From assembly GCA_964388455.1 (NCBI GenBank), contig CAYMAN010000029.1:1-25729 (forward strand): a stretch of 25,729 nt of DNA. Direction: 5' to 3'. This document shows, piece after piece, positions 7,296-17,654 of this stretch (within the stretch, counting starts at the first letter, position 1; each line of letters begins with the position of its first letter). Source of the DNA: JBBRWO01 sp964388455. Lineage in GTDB: Bacteria > Actinomycetota > Coriobacteriia > Anaerosomatales > JAAXUF01. Position numbers and translations under genes: made by a program. The notes under the pieces are model-generated. The model ran no database searches. It saw only the letters and a list, made by a program, of their open reading frames with translations, and was not told the DNA's origin.

Positions 7296-9464
7296 ATGTC
7301 TAGCAGGCGCTCGCGGCTCCGCCGCTCAAGGAAGACGACCGGTTCCTCGATCGCGCTGAGAGTCACAGCGGTCGTACTTACGGTCGTACTCGCCCTGTCA
7401 CTGTCGGGGGCAGCGTTCGGCGCGAGCATGATCAAGACCTGGCTGACGGACCTGCCCGACTACAAGGCCAAAGACGCCTTCGATGTTGCCCAGACGACCA
7501 CCATCTACTCAGCGGATGGCAAGTTGCTTGCCAGACTCTACCTTGAGAACAGGCAGACGATTCCCATCTCCGCGATGGCCACAGACCTGGTCAACGGAAT
7601 CGTCGCGGTGGAGGATGAGCGCTACTACGAGCATAACGGCGTCGATCCGATCGGTATCGTGCGCGCCGCGGTCAACAACCTCAAGGGCGGCGGTCGGCAA
7701 GGCGCTTCGACCATCACGCAGCAGTACATCCGTCAGACCATACTGCGCGACGAGGCGTACGACATCTCCTACGCCCGCAAGATCCGCGAAGCGTTCCTGG
7801 CGATCGAGGTCGAGAAACGCCACTCCAAGCGCGAGATTCTGGAGATGTACCTGAACACGATCTACCTGGGCGAAGGTGCATACGGGGCCGAGACGGCCTC
7901 TCGCACGTACTTCGCACGCAGTGCCAGCAAGCTCACACTGGCACAGGCGGCACTGATCGCAGGGCTGGCGCAGTCGCCGAGTCGGCTTGACCCCTACGAC
8001 AACCCCGACGGAGCCATCGCTCGTCGCGACGAGGTACTTCGCGCGATGCTGAGTAACGGCTACATCGACAAGGCCGCCTACGACGACGCAGTCGCTACCA
8101 AGCTCTCGCTCAAGCGTAGCAAGGACCCGCGCGATGGCGTCTACGACGCACCGTTCTTCGTTGCGCACGTGAAGAAGGAGCTGCAAGCGAAGTTCTCCCC
8201 CGCCGTGGTCTTCATGGGCGGGCTTACCGTCTACACCACGCTGGACACGCGTCTGCAGCGATACGCTGAGAGTGCCGTCCATGACAAGCTCAGCAGTTCG
8301 CGTGACCCCGAGGCCGCACTGGTCTCGATCGACCCGCGCGATGGGCACATCAAGGCGCTCGTCGGCGGAAAGAATTTCCACAAGAACAAGTTCAATCTGG
8401 CAACGCAGGGACGACGCCAGCCAGGATCCTCATTCAAGACATTCGCGCTCGTGACGGCGATCGAAAAGGGCATGCCGCCCACGTTTCGCATCGACTCGTC
8501 GTCGCCCGCGATGATCCCTACCAAGCCCAAGCCGTGGATCGTCGGCAACAGCGAGGGTTCCGGACGTGGAATGATCACGCTTGCATCCGCGACGGCCGCA
8601 TCCGTCAACACCGTATTCGCACGCCTGGCGTGGGAGCTTGGCGCCAAGAGCATCGCCAACACCGCTACGCGAATGGGAATCCAGACGCCGCTTCCCAAGG
8701 TCCCCTCCATCGCACTCGGAGCGACCAATGTGACGCCGCTTGAGATGGCGTCGGCGTATGGCACCCTCGCCACCGGTGGCGAGCACTTCCCTCCCATCTC
8801 CATCACCAAGGTCACCGACCGCAACAACGAGGTGATCTTCAAGGCCAAGCCGAGAGGCAAGAGAGTGCTCAAGCCCGGTGTTGCCCGGGCCGTCACCGAC
8901 GTGCTCAAAGGTGTCATCAGCGGAGGCACTGCGTCGCGTGCCAACATCGGACGCCCCGCCGCAGGTAAGACGGGTACAAGCCAAAACTATCGCGACGTTT
9001 GGTTTGTGGGTTACACCCCTCAGCTGGTCACCTCTGTGTGGGTCGGTCACATGACTGAGCGTCCCATCTACGTGAACGGCTCACATGCGTTCGGCGGCAC
9101 GGTCGCCGCTCCGATCTGGGCGTCGTACATGAAGCGAGCGCTGGCCAAGGAAAAGAAGTTGGACTTTCCTCGCGCGGCCAGCCCAAGCTACAACCCCTCG
9201 AAGTTCAGCATTCCTGTAAGCAAGCCGCCGAGCGTGACCGGCATGACTCTCGACCAGGCCAGCGCGAAGCTCCGAGGCTACGGATTCACTGTTGAGTACG
9301 ATTGGTCAAAGAAGGCGAAGGGTACCGTCATCGGCCAGTCGTTCACGAACGGCAAGATCGTGTTGCGGGTTTCCAAGGGTCCTGAACCAGTTGATCCCAA
9401 GCCGCCGGTGGTCGAGCCCCCACCTCCCGTGGACCCCGAACCCACCAGCACCCCCAAGCCGTAG
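7296..9464 (+). CDS. Class A penicillin-binding protein with one PASTA domain
   Basis: A second bifunctional peptidoglycan glycosyltransferase/transpeptidase. A short basic tail (1-18) and one membrane helix (~20-44) precede GT51 (VEDERYYEH 105-113, GASTITQQ 136-143, KRHSKREILEMYLN 174-187). The transpeptidase has SSFK (378-381), SVN (436-438) and KTG (558-560). One PASTA domain (~638-695) and a proline-rich tail (PKPPVVEPPPPVDPEP) end the 722-residue protein. It is a clear paralogue of the PBP at 2129 but has neither the Cys-rich linker nor PKD. The ATG at 7296 is the only start, since an in-frame stop lies at 7284-7286. GGAGGG sits only 2-3 nt upstream of it, unusually close. A strong terminator follows at 9488. 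It is divergent from the U32 gene. Confidence 0.95.
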   Translation: MSSRRSRLRRSRKTTGSSIALRVTAVVLTVVLALSLSGAAFGASMIKTWLTDLPDYKAKDAFDVAQTTTIYSADGKLLARLYLENRQTIPISAMATDLVNGIVAVEDERYYEHNGVDPIGIVRAAVNNLKGGGRQGASTITQQYIRQTILRDEAYDISYARKIREAFLAIEVEKRHSKREILEMYLNTIYLGEGAYGAETASRTYFARSASKLTLAQAALIAGLAQSPSRLDPYDNPDGAIARRDEVLRAMLSNGYIDKAAYDDAVATKLSLKRSKDPRDGVYDAPFFVAHVKKELQAKFSPAVVFMGGLTVYTTLDTRLQRYAESAVHDKLSSSRDPEAALVSIDPRDGHIKALVGGKNFHKNKFNLATQGRRQPGSSFKTFALVTAIEKGMPPTFRIDSSSPAMIPTKPKPWIVGNSEGSGRGMITLASATAASVNTVFARLAWELGAKSIANTATRMGIQTPLPKVPSIALGATNVTPLEMASAYGTLATGGEHFPPISITKVTDRNNEVIFKAKPRGKRVLKPGVARAVTDVLKGVISGGTASRANIGRPAAGKTGTSQNYRDVWFVGYTPQLVTSVWVGHMTERPIYVNGSHAFGGTVAAPIWASYMKRALAKEKKLDFPRAASPSYNPSKFSIPVSKPPSVTGMTLDQASAKLRGYGFTVEYDWSKKAKGTVIGQSFTNGKIVLRVSKGPEPVDPKPPVVEPPPPVDPEPTSTPKP

Positions 9465-9487
9465 CAGCCGGCCCCAACCACACAAAG

Positions 9488-9514
9488 AGAGGGCCACCCA
9501 TCGGGTGGCCCTCT
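9488..9514. terminator. Bidirectional hairpin terminator
   Basis: A perfect 12-bp stem (AGAGGGCCACCC with GGGTGGCCCTCT) around a 3-nt loop lies between the convergent PBP and NIF3-like genes. It is followed by TTGCTGTT on the plus strand and by CTTTGTG on the minus strand. It can therefore end transcripts from both sides. Confidence 0.85.
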
Positions 9515-9544
9515 TGCTGTTCGAAGCTGTGAAAGAACGAAGCT

Positions 9545-10501
9545 TTACGAGCGCTTGAATCGCACCATCCCAGACGTGCAGTAGACGGCGATCGCTCCTA
9601 CTGCCTCGATGCGATCCAGGATCAGGTTCATCCCCAGCACGTCGCTCGAGATGTGTCCGGCGATGACCAGGTTGAGCTTCAACTCTTCTGCACGCTTCTT
9701 GTGCTCCTCCGAGTAGTGCATTCCGACAAGTGTTCCCACGCCTGCCGCGGACAGCCGATTGAGCGCGTCGGTCGGTCCCTCGGTTCCACCGGTCATGTCT
9801 ACCACGATACGGCCCGGACGGCTCGTGCCGGAACCGGAGATGAGCGCAGGCCCGTATCCCTTCGTGGCCGCATCTCCATACTCGGGAATGGTGCGCAGCG
9901 CCTTGACCAGTGCATCGAGGGTGTCCGGGTTCTCGGCTTCGATGAACTGCTGGACAAAGCGCTGAACGGAGTTGTCGGCGGGTGTGTGACACGAGAGCGA
10001 TGCGAGACCGAGCAACCGGGCAGCATCTATGGCACGGTAGTGGTTCACCGGCATGATGCGTCGGCGGATCTCCTCGGCGCGCGGCGCGATCAGCGCGTCA
10101 CCCGCAGCGATCGAGACGCCCTGGTTCGACCAAAGGTCAGCCTGCATGTACATGACTTCGTGGAGGTTGGCATAGCCGGGCCCCTCGGGGTGATGGGCGA
10201 AGACGAGGTCGATGGGCTCGCCCTTCTCGCGAAGCCTGTCCGCAAGCAAGACTTCCGGGGCCTCCATATCGATGCCCACCAACAACCCGCGAATCTCCGT
10301 ATCAGGATCGCCTTCGCAGATTCTGGTGTCCGCATACGGATTTGTCAGCTTTTCTGTGTCGAAGAATGCCTTGTCGTCCTCGTCGAGCGCGTCATACGCC
10401 TTTGAGTTGGCGGCAAGCACTCGCTCGAGTTCTGTTGCCTCACGCGGGTCGGCCTCCATGCCGGCGGCGACGCAGGTGTCGTAGATGTGCTGGAGCTTCA
10501 C
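9545..10501 (-). CDS. NIF3-like dinuclear metal-centre protein
   Basis: NIF3/DUF34 proteins bind two metal ions and resemble GTP cyclohydrolase I type 2; their cellular role is still unsettled. In this 318-residue protein LVGID (74-78) and FAHHPEG (101-107) match the first metal site. GMHYSEEHKK (260-269) and IAGHISSD (280-287) near the C-terminus match the second. The longer spacing, HHPEG in place of the usual HHPL, and SCHTPADN (170-177) suggest a distinct branch. I chose GTG at 10501 because GGAGAAGGG lies about 8 nt upstream; the open frame to 10606 has no ribosome site. It stands alone, divergent from the DUF5658-like gene and ending at the shared terminator at 9488. Confidence 0.75.
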   Translation of the reverse strand: MKLQHIYDTCVAAGMEADPREATELERVLAANSKAYDALDEDDKAFFDTEKLTNPYADTRICEGDPDTEIRGLLVGIDMEAPEVLLADRLREKGEPIDLVFAHHPEGPGYANLHEVMYMQADLWSNQGVSIAAGDALIAPRAEEIRRRIMPVNHYRAIDAARLLGLASLSCHTPADNSVQRFVQQFIEAENPDTLDALVKALRTIPEYGDAATKGYGPALISGSGTSRPGRIVVDMTGGTEGPTDALNRLSAAGVGTLVGMHYSEEHKKRAEELKLNLVIAGHISSDVLGMNLILDRIEAVGAIAVYCTSGMVRFKRS

Positions 10502-10666
10502 AGGCTGTACCCTTCTCCCAGATTCACAATGAGTCGTCCTGGCATCGTCGGCGCCCCCTGGCCTCAGATGCCGCACACACGTAGGACGTGTGATGCATGA
10601 TGTCATCGTATCGTACGCGGCATGTGTCGCGGTGCGACAAAGCGGCCAGCGAAGGAACCTTCATCC

Positions 10667-11101
10667 ATGTCAGCACAACTTGAGCGTCGCCGCGGCATCG
10701 ACAGGCGTCAAGAGCGCCACTTCCGATTCCACAACCGCCGTGGCGGCTTCGATCGCCGACGCGCATACCCGTTTCTGCGCACGCTGCGTGATGCACCCTG
10801 GACCTTGTTCGTCGTCCTCGCGCTCATCAATGTGTTGTCGGCTGTTGACGGTCTTCTGACCACTGCCGAGCTGGCAACCGGATTGGCGCGCGAAGGAAAC
10901 CCCGTGTTCGGTCACATGATTCGGGTCAGTCCGTACTTCGCCGGCGTGTTCAAGGTGGTGGTGATGCTCGCGGTTTCGGTCGGGATATGGAGAGGTCGAC
11001 GCTACCGCTCCATTTTGATGATCGCTCCCATCACGGCCGGGCTGTACGCGGCACTGCTCGCCTATCACCTGGGAAGCCTTTCGGGCCTCGGGTTCCTCTA
11101 A
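10667..11101 (+). CDS. Small DUF5658-like membrane protein
   Basis: A 144-residue protein of unknown function. The first ~43 residues are extremely basic and contain two related motifs, RRRGIDRR (7-14) and RRGGFDRR (24-31). Three membrane helices follow at about 45-65, 88-107 and 115-136. The first helix runs into NVLSAVDGLLTTAEL and then REGNPVF, the D...E...GNP pattern of DUF5658. I chose ATG at 10667, with GAAGGA about 10 nt upstream, rather than the in-frame ATG at 10622, which lacks a ribosome site. The Arg-rich tail would be cytoplasmic and might bind lipid head groups or nucleic acid. It is convergent with argH (23-nt gap, no terminator seen). Confidence 0.7.
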   Translation: MSAQLERRRGIDRRQERHFRFHNRRGGFDRRRAYPFLRTLRDAPWTLFVVLALINVLSAVDGLLTTAELATGLAREGNPVFGHMIRVSPYFAGVFKVVVMLAVSVGIWRGRRYRSILMIAPITAGLYAALLAYHLGSLSGLGFL

Positions 11102-11124
11102 GGCTGCGGCGGGAACGGCGCGGC

Positions 11125-12532
<1,408 letters not shown>

Positions 12533-12540
<8 letters not shown>

Positions 12541-12757
12541 CTGCGGGCTCCTCGGGGGTGGCTGGCTGGTCGTCGGTTGCTGGTACCGAATCAGGCGCGT
12601 GAGCCGGTACGGGTGCTGTGGCGGGATCGGGCACGGTCGTGGCAGCGCGCTTCTTACCGACGACGTAGCCCATGAAGAACGTCAGAATCGGCGCACCGAA
12701 CAGGAGTGCCACGATGAGCGTGATCACGAGCAGTTCAGGTACTCCGATTCCGTACAT
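12533..12757 (-). CDS. TatA-like small membrane protein inside the arginine operon
   Basis: This 74-residue protein begins GIGVPELLVITLIVALLFG (residues 3-21), a close match to the N-terminal helix of TatA/TatE, including the PEL turn and the FG hinge. TatA then has an amphipathic helix starting KKLPELAR; here it is replaced by a second hydrophobic stretch, APILTFFMGYVVGKK (22-36). Residues 37-74 are a Pro/Ala/Asp/Glu-rich acidic tail. The start lies 3 nt after the argG stop, with GAGGT 7 nt upstream, and the end overlaps argH by 8 nt, so it is translated as part of the operon. It may be a divergent Tat component or a different small membrane protein that shares the helix. A real gene is likely; a Tat function is uncertain. 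Confidence 0.7.
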
Positions 12758-12760
12758 GAG

Positions 12761-13987
<1,227 letters not shown>

Positions 13988-14087
13988 TGCATGTATCCCT
14001 TCTCAGTGCGCGTCGTGCCGTCGGGCACCACGCGTGAATGTCTGCGCGAACCACTCTTGATGATCTGCCAACGGGCGCTCCCGTCGT

Positions 14088-14519
14088 TCAGGAAACGCCG
14101 CGGAACTTGTCGAGCGTGTCGACGAGCAGTGCCGCCTCCGCGTCGCCGGTTGTGATGACAAGAATCGTGTCGTCGCCGGCGACTGAGCCGAGGATGCCCT
14201 CGAGGTCAGCACCGTCCAGCGCTGCGGCAACCCCAGGAGCTGTGCCTGCGGACGCCTTGACCAAGACGAGGTTGTTGGTCCGCTTAACATCCTGCACGAG
14301 GTCGGTGACCATGCGCTGCAGGTGCAGATCCTCGGCGAGTACGTAGACTCCCTCAGGGAGCTTGCGCAGGCTCATCTCGGTGATGTCACGCGAGATCGTT
14401 GCCTGGGTGCAGACGTACCCCTCGGCTTTGAGAAGGTCCACGAGCGCGCGCTGAGTCTTCACCCGCTCGTTGCGTACGATCCGGCGGATCGCATCCTGTC
14501 GTTCGAGTCGCTTCCGCAT
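14088..14519 (-). CDS. argR: Arginine repressor ArgR
   Basis: This hexameric DNA-binding regulator represses arginine synthesis when arginine is bound. The 143-residue form has a winged helix-turn-helix domain at 1-65 (RKRLERQDAIRRIV, then TQATISRDI at 38-46). Its C-terminal oligomerisation and arginine-binding domain contains GSVAGDDTILVI (111-122), where the GDD aspartates contact arginine. I chose ATG at 14519 (AGAGGA about 12 nt upstream) because family similarity starts there. A TTG at 14549 would add ten residues but lacks a ribosome site. It lies within the operon it presumably controls, between argF and argG, so it should repress itself through the operator near 20032-20055. Confidence 0.95.
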   Translation of the reverse strand: MRKRLERQDAIRRIVRNERVKTQRALVDLLKAEGYVCTQATISRDITEMSLRKLPEGVYVLAEDLHLQRMVTDLVQDVKRTNNLVLVKASAGTAPGVAAALDGADLEGILGSVAGDDTILVITTGDAEAALLVDTLDKFRGVS

Positions 14520-14555
14520 GTGCGGCACCAGTCCTCTGTCCGTGTCCAAGCCGGT

Positions 14556-15491
14556 CTAGCCCAGCAAGAGCGAGAGCAGGGCTTTCTGGGCGTGCAGTCT
14601 GTTCTCGGCCTCATCGAACACTGCCGAGTACGGGGCATCGATGACCTCGTCGAGGACCTCTTCGCCGCGATGTGCGGGGAGACAGTGCATGAAGATCGCG
14701 TCCTTGTCCGCGTACGACATGAGCGTGGCGTCCACGCAGTAAGGACGAAACACCTTGAGACGCTCGGCGTGCTCGGACTCCTGCCCCATCGACGCCCAGG
14801 TGTCTGTGATCACGACGTCGGCAGCGGTGACGGCCTCGACCGGATCGTGGGTTATGTCGATGCGTCCTCCGGTCTGCTCGGCGATGGCGCGTGCCTGCTC
14901 GACGACGACCGGGTCGACCGTGAAGCCCTCGGGCGTTCCGATGGATACCGACATCCCCGCAAGCGCGCCGCCGAGGAGGTACGTATTGGCCATGTTGTTG
15001 CCGTCGCCTACGTACGCCAGACGGACACCCGCGACTCTGCCGAGGCGCTCCTGGATGGTGAGCAGGTCGGCAAGGCCTTGGCAGGGGTGATGATCATCGG
15101 TGAGCGCGTTGACGACGGGAACGGCAGCCGTCTCGGCGATCTCCTCGACCATCGACTGCTCGAACGTACGGATCACGATGGCGTCACAGTAGCGCTCGAG
15201 TACCTTGGTGGTGTCATAGACGCTCTCGCTGCGCGAGAACGCGCTGTCGTTTCCGCTCATGACGACCGGATGCGCGCCGAGGCGGACGCACGCGATCTCG
15301 AAACTCACGCGGGTTCGCATCGAAGGCTTCTGGAAGATCAGCGCGATCGACTTGCCCGCCAGCGGCGCGGTGCGAACGCCGCGTGCCCACGCGCGCTTCT
15401 GAGCGGTCGCAACGTCAAGCAGGTAGGTGAGTTCGACAGGCGTGAGGTCGCCGATTGAGAGAAGGTCTCTACCGCGAAGTGGATTATCCAT
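14556..15491 (-). CDS. argF: Ornithine carbamoyltransferase
   Basis: The enzyme transfers the carbamoyl group from carbamoyl phosphate to ornithine, giving citrulline. The 311-residue protein has the carbamoyl-phosphate motif SMRTR (57-61), HPCQ (135-138), VGDGNNMANT (161-170) and the ornithine-site motif HCLP (269-272). All are intact. I chose ATG at 15491, which overlaps the end of argD by 8 nt (ATGGATAA); two earlier in-frame ATGs would lie deeper in argD and add non-family residues. No strong ribosome site precedes it, so coupling to argD is likely. With argG and argH in the same operon this is the biosynthetic rather than the catabolic enzyme. Confidence 0.96.
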   Translation of the reverse strand: MDNPLRGRDLLSIGDLTPVELTYLLDVATAQKRAWARGVRTAPLAGKSIALIFQKPSMRTRVSFEIACVRLGAHPVVMSGNDSAFSRSESVYDTTKVLERYCDAIVIRTFEQSMVEEIAETAAVPVVNALTDDHHPCQGLADLLTIQERLGRVAGVRLAYVGDGNNMANTYLLGGALAGMSVSIGTPEGFTVDPVVVEQARAIAEQTGGRIDITHDPVEAVTAADVVITDTWASMGQESEHAERLKVFRPYCVDATLMSYADKDAIFMHCLPAHRGEEVLDEVIDAPYSAVFDEAENRLHAQKALLSLLLG

Positions 15492-16698
15492 GTGAGTCGC
15501 TCGCTTCATCAAGAATGGTGGACAGAACGGCAATTAGTGTATCAATCTCGGACTTTCCACACACGAGTGGTGGCAAGAAACGCAAAATATTCGTACCGAT
15601 GTTGTTCAAGACTATGCCCCGCGAGAGGGCCGCTTGAGCGACATCGGCCGCAATCGGCTCGGTGAGGGTGATGCCCACCATGAGACCGGAACCCCGCACG
15701 TCGATTATCGCGCCGGTGGTCTCGGCCAGCCCCAGCAGCTCGCTGCGCAGGTAGCCACCGCTCGCGACCGCGTTTTCGCCGAGCTTCTCGGCGAGCATCG
15801 CTGCAAGCGTTGCGCGCGCGGCGGCACAGATCGTCGGGCCGCCCCCGAAAGTGGAGCCGTGGTCACCTGGCTGAAGCGCCTCCGCGGCGGTTCCGCGCGC
15901 GAGGATGCCACCGATCGGCAGTCCGTTGCCCAGCGCCTTGGCGACGGTGATGACATCGGGCACGACGTCAAACGCCTGGTGCGCGAACGCCGGACCGGTG
16001 CGGAAGAAGCCCGTCTGGACCTCGTCGGCGATGAAGAGTGCACCCTGCTCGTCGCAGACGTCGCGCACCGCCGAGAGGTACTCGGCCGAGAGCGGCCACA
16101 CGCCGCCCTCCCCTTGCACGACCTCGATCATGACGGCAGCGACGGTATCGTCGACCGCATCGCGGAGCGCGGCGACGTCGTTGGCTGGCACGTGGACGAA
16201 CCCCTCCGGCATCGGTGCGAACGCCTCCTGCTTGCTGGGCTGACCCGTGGCGGCGAGGGCCGCCAGCGTGCGTCCATGGAAGCTGCGCTCGAGCGTGACT
16301 ACCTTGTAGGCACCGGGCTTGTGCACGCCGGCCCAGCGGCGCGCCAGCTTGATCGCGCCTTCGGTCGCCTCGGTGCCGGAGTTGGCGAAGAACATCCGCC
16401 AGTCGTCGCCCTCGAGGAGCGCCTCGACCTCCTCGGCGAGCTCGGCGCGGTGCTCGACGTAGAAGAGGTTGCTGACGTGCGTGAGCTTGGCGGCCTGCTC
16501 GGCGAGCGCGGCGGTCACGGCGGGGTGCGCGTGGCCGAGGTTCACGGCGCCGATGCCTGAGACGAAGTCCAGGTACTCGGCGCCAGTGTCGTCGTAGAGC
16601 CGCATGCCGTCACCGCGCACGAAGAGCACCGGCTTGCGGGCGTACGTCTGCAAGATGGTGCGCGCGTCGAGTTCCTGTGCGGCGGCCAACGTCGTCAT
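15484..16698 (-). CDS. argD: Acetylornithine aminotransferase
   Basis: This PLP enzyme converts N-acetylglutamate semialdehyde to N-acetylornithine with glutamate as amino donor. The 404-residue class III aminotransferase has NSGTEATEGAIK (106-117) for phosphate binding, the PLP-contacting Asp225 in IADEVQTG (223-230), and the Schiff-base Lys254 in TVAKALGNG (251-259). The start is ATG at 16698, sharing one base with the argB stop (TGATG), with GAGGT 6-7 nt upstream. Upstream frame to 16833 is overlap with argB and was excluded. The enzyme might also serve lysine synthesis as succinyl-diaminopimelate aminotransferase, as in E. coli; that is not testable here. Confidence 0.96.
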   Translation of the reverse strand: MTTLAAAQELDARTILQTYARKPVLFVRGDGMRLYDDTGAEYLDFVSGIGAVNLGHAHPAVTAALAEQAAKLTHVSNLFYVEHRAELAEEVEALLEGDDWRMFFANSGTEATEGAIKLARRWAGVHKPGAYKVVTLERSFHGRTLAALAATGQPSKQEAFAPMPEGFVHVPANDVAALRDAVDDTVAAVMIEVVQGEGGVWPLSAEYLSAVRDVCDEQGALFIADEVQTGFFRTGPAFAHQAFDVVPDVITVAKALGNGLPIGGILARGTAAEALQPGDHGSTFGGGPTICAAARATLAAMLAEKLGENAVASGGYLRSELLGLAETTGAIIDVRGSGLMVGITLTEPIAADVAQAALSRGIVLNNIGTNILRFLPPLVCGKSEIDTLIAVLSTILDEASDSHG

Positions 16699-17564
16699 CA
16701 GGCCACCTCGCCGTCGGCCGCGATCATCGTGCCGACACCCTCGTCGGTGTAGACCTCGAGCAGCAAAGCATGCGGTACGGTACCGTTCAGGATGTGGGCA
16801 CGCCGCACGCCGCCACGCAGCGAGTGTACGCACGCGGCGACCTTGGGGACCATGCCGCCTTCGAGCTCATCGGAAACGATCATCTCCTCGGCCTGCTCGG
16901 GGGTGAGCGCGCTGATGAGCGACGACTTGTCCGAGAAGTCGCGGTACAGCCCGTCGACGTCGGTCAGGAAGATGATCTTGTCCGCCGAGAGAGCCGTCGC
17001 GAGCTCAGCGGCGACGAGGTCGGCGTTCACGTTGTAGCTGCCGCCGTCCTCACCCGCCGCGACCGTCGCGACGACCGGGATGAAGCCGTCCTCGATGAGG
17101 TTGTCGATGACGGTGGTGTCTATCGCAGTGACCTCGCCGACCCGCCCGAGCCGCGGATCGCGCTGCCTGGCGCTGACCAGATTGCCGTCGTCCCCGGACA
17201 CGCCCACGGCAAGTCGCCCGTGGTGATTGATCGCCGAGACGAGCTCCGGGTTCACCTTGCCGACCAGCACCATCTTGACGACCTCCATCGCCTCATCGGA
17301 GGTGACGCGCAGGCCGTCGTAGAACTCGACCGCGAGGCCGAGCCGGTCCATGAGCGCGGTGATCTCCGGTCCACCGCCGTGGACGACCACCGGGTTCATG
17401 CCGACGAGCTTCATGAGCACGATATCGGCGGCGACCTGGTCACGCAGGTCAGGATCGGTCATGGCGGCGCCGCCGTACTTGATGACGACGGTCGTTCCCA
17501 TGGTGCGTTTGATGTAGGGCAACGCCTCCGTGAGCGTGTGGGCTTTGGCGAACATGTCGTTCAT
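16698..17564 (-). CDS. argB: Acetylglutamate kinase
   Basis: The enzyme phosphorylates N-acetylglutamate, the second step of the pathway. The 288-residue protein has VIKYGGAAM (27-35) and VVVHGGGPE (59-67), the nucleotide and substrate glycine loops of the amino-acid kinase fold. About 25 residues (MFAKAHTLTEALPYIKR...) precede the first strand. Such an N-terminal helix is found in hexameric, arginine-inhibited kinases and is absent from the insensitive E. coli enzyme, so feedback by arginine is likely. That fits a pathway with argJ, where this kinase is the committed control point. ATG at 17564 has GGAGGT about 5 nt upstream. A 90-nt gap separates it from argJ. Confidence 0.97.
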   Translation of the reverse strand: MNDMFAKAHTLTEALPYIKRTMGTTVVIKYGGAAMTDPDLRDQVAADIVLMKLVGMNPVVVHGGGPEITALMDRLGLAVEFYDGLRVTSDEAMEVVKMVLVGKVNPELVSAINHHGRLAVGVSGDDGNLVSARQRDPRLGRVGEVTAIDTTVIDNLIEDGFIPVVATVAAGEDGGSYNVNADLVAAELATALSADKIIFLTDVDGLYRDFSDKSSLISALTPEQAEEMIVSDELEGGMVPKVAACVHSLRGGVRRAHILNGTVPHALLLEVYTDEGVGTMIAADGEVA

Positions 17565-17654
17565 CGGTACCTCCGGGGTACGAGTGACGAGCGGGGTGGT
17601 GTGTGGCGCTTCGTGGGTGTGCGGCGGACCGTGCGAGATCGCGGCTGTGTGCCG

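Noticed and set aside
7193..7435. Longer N-terminus of the U32 protein
   Set aside because: It would overlap the divergent PBP gene from 7296, and family similarity starts only after the ATG at 7192.
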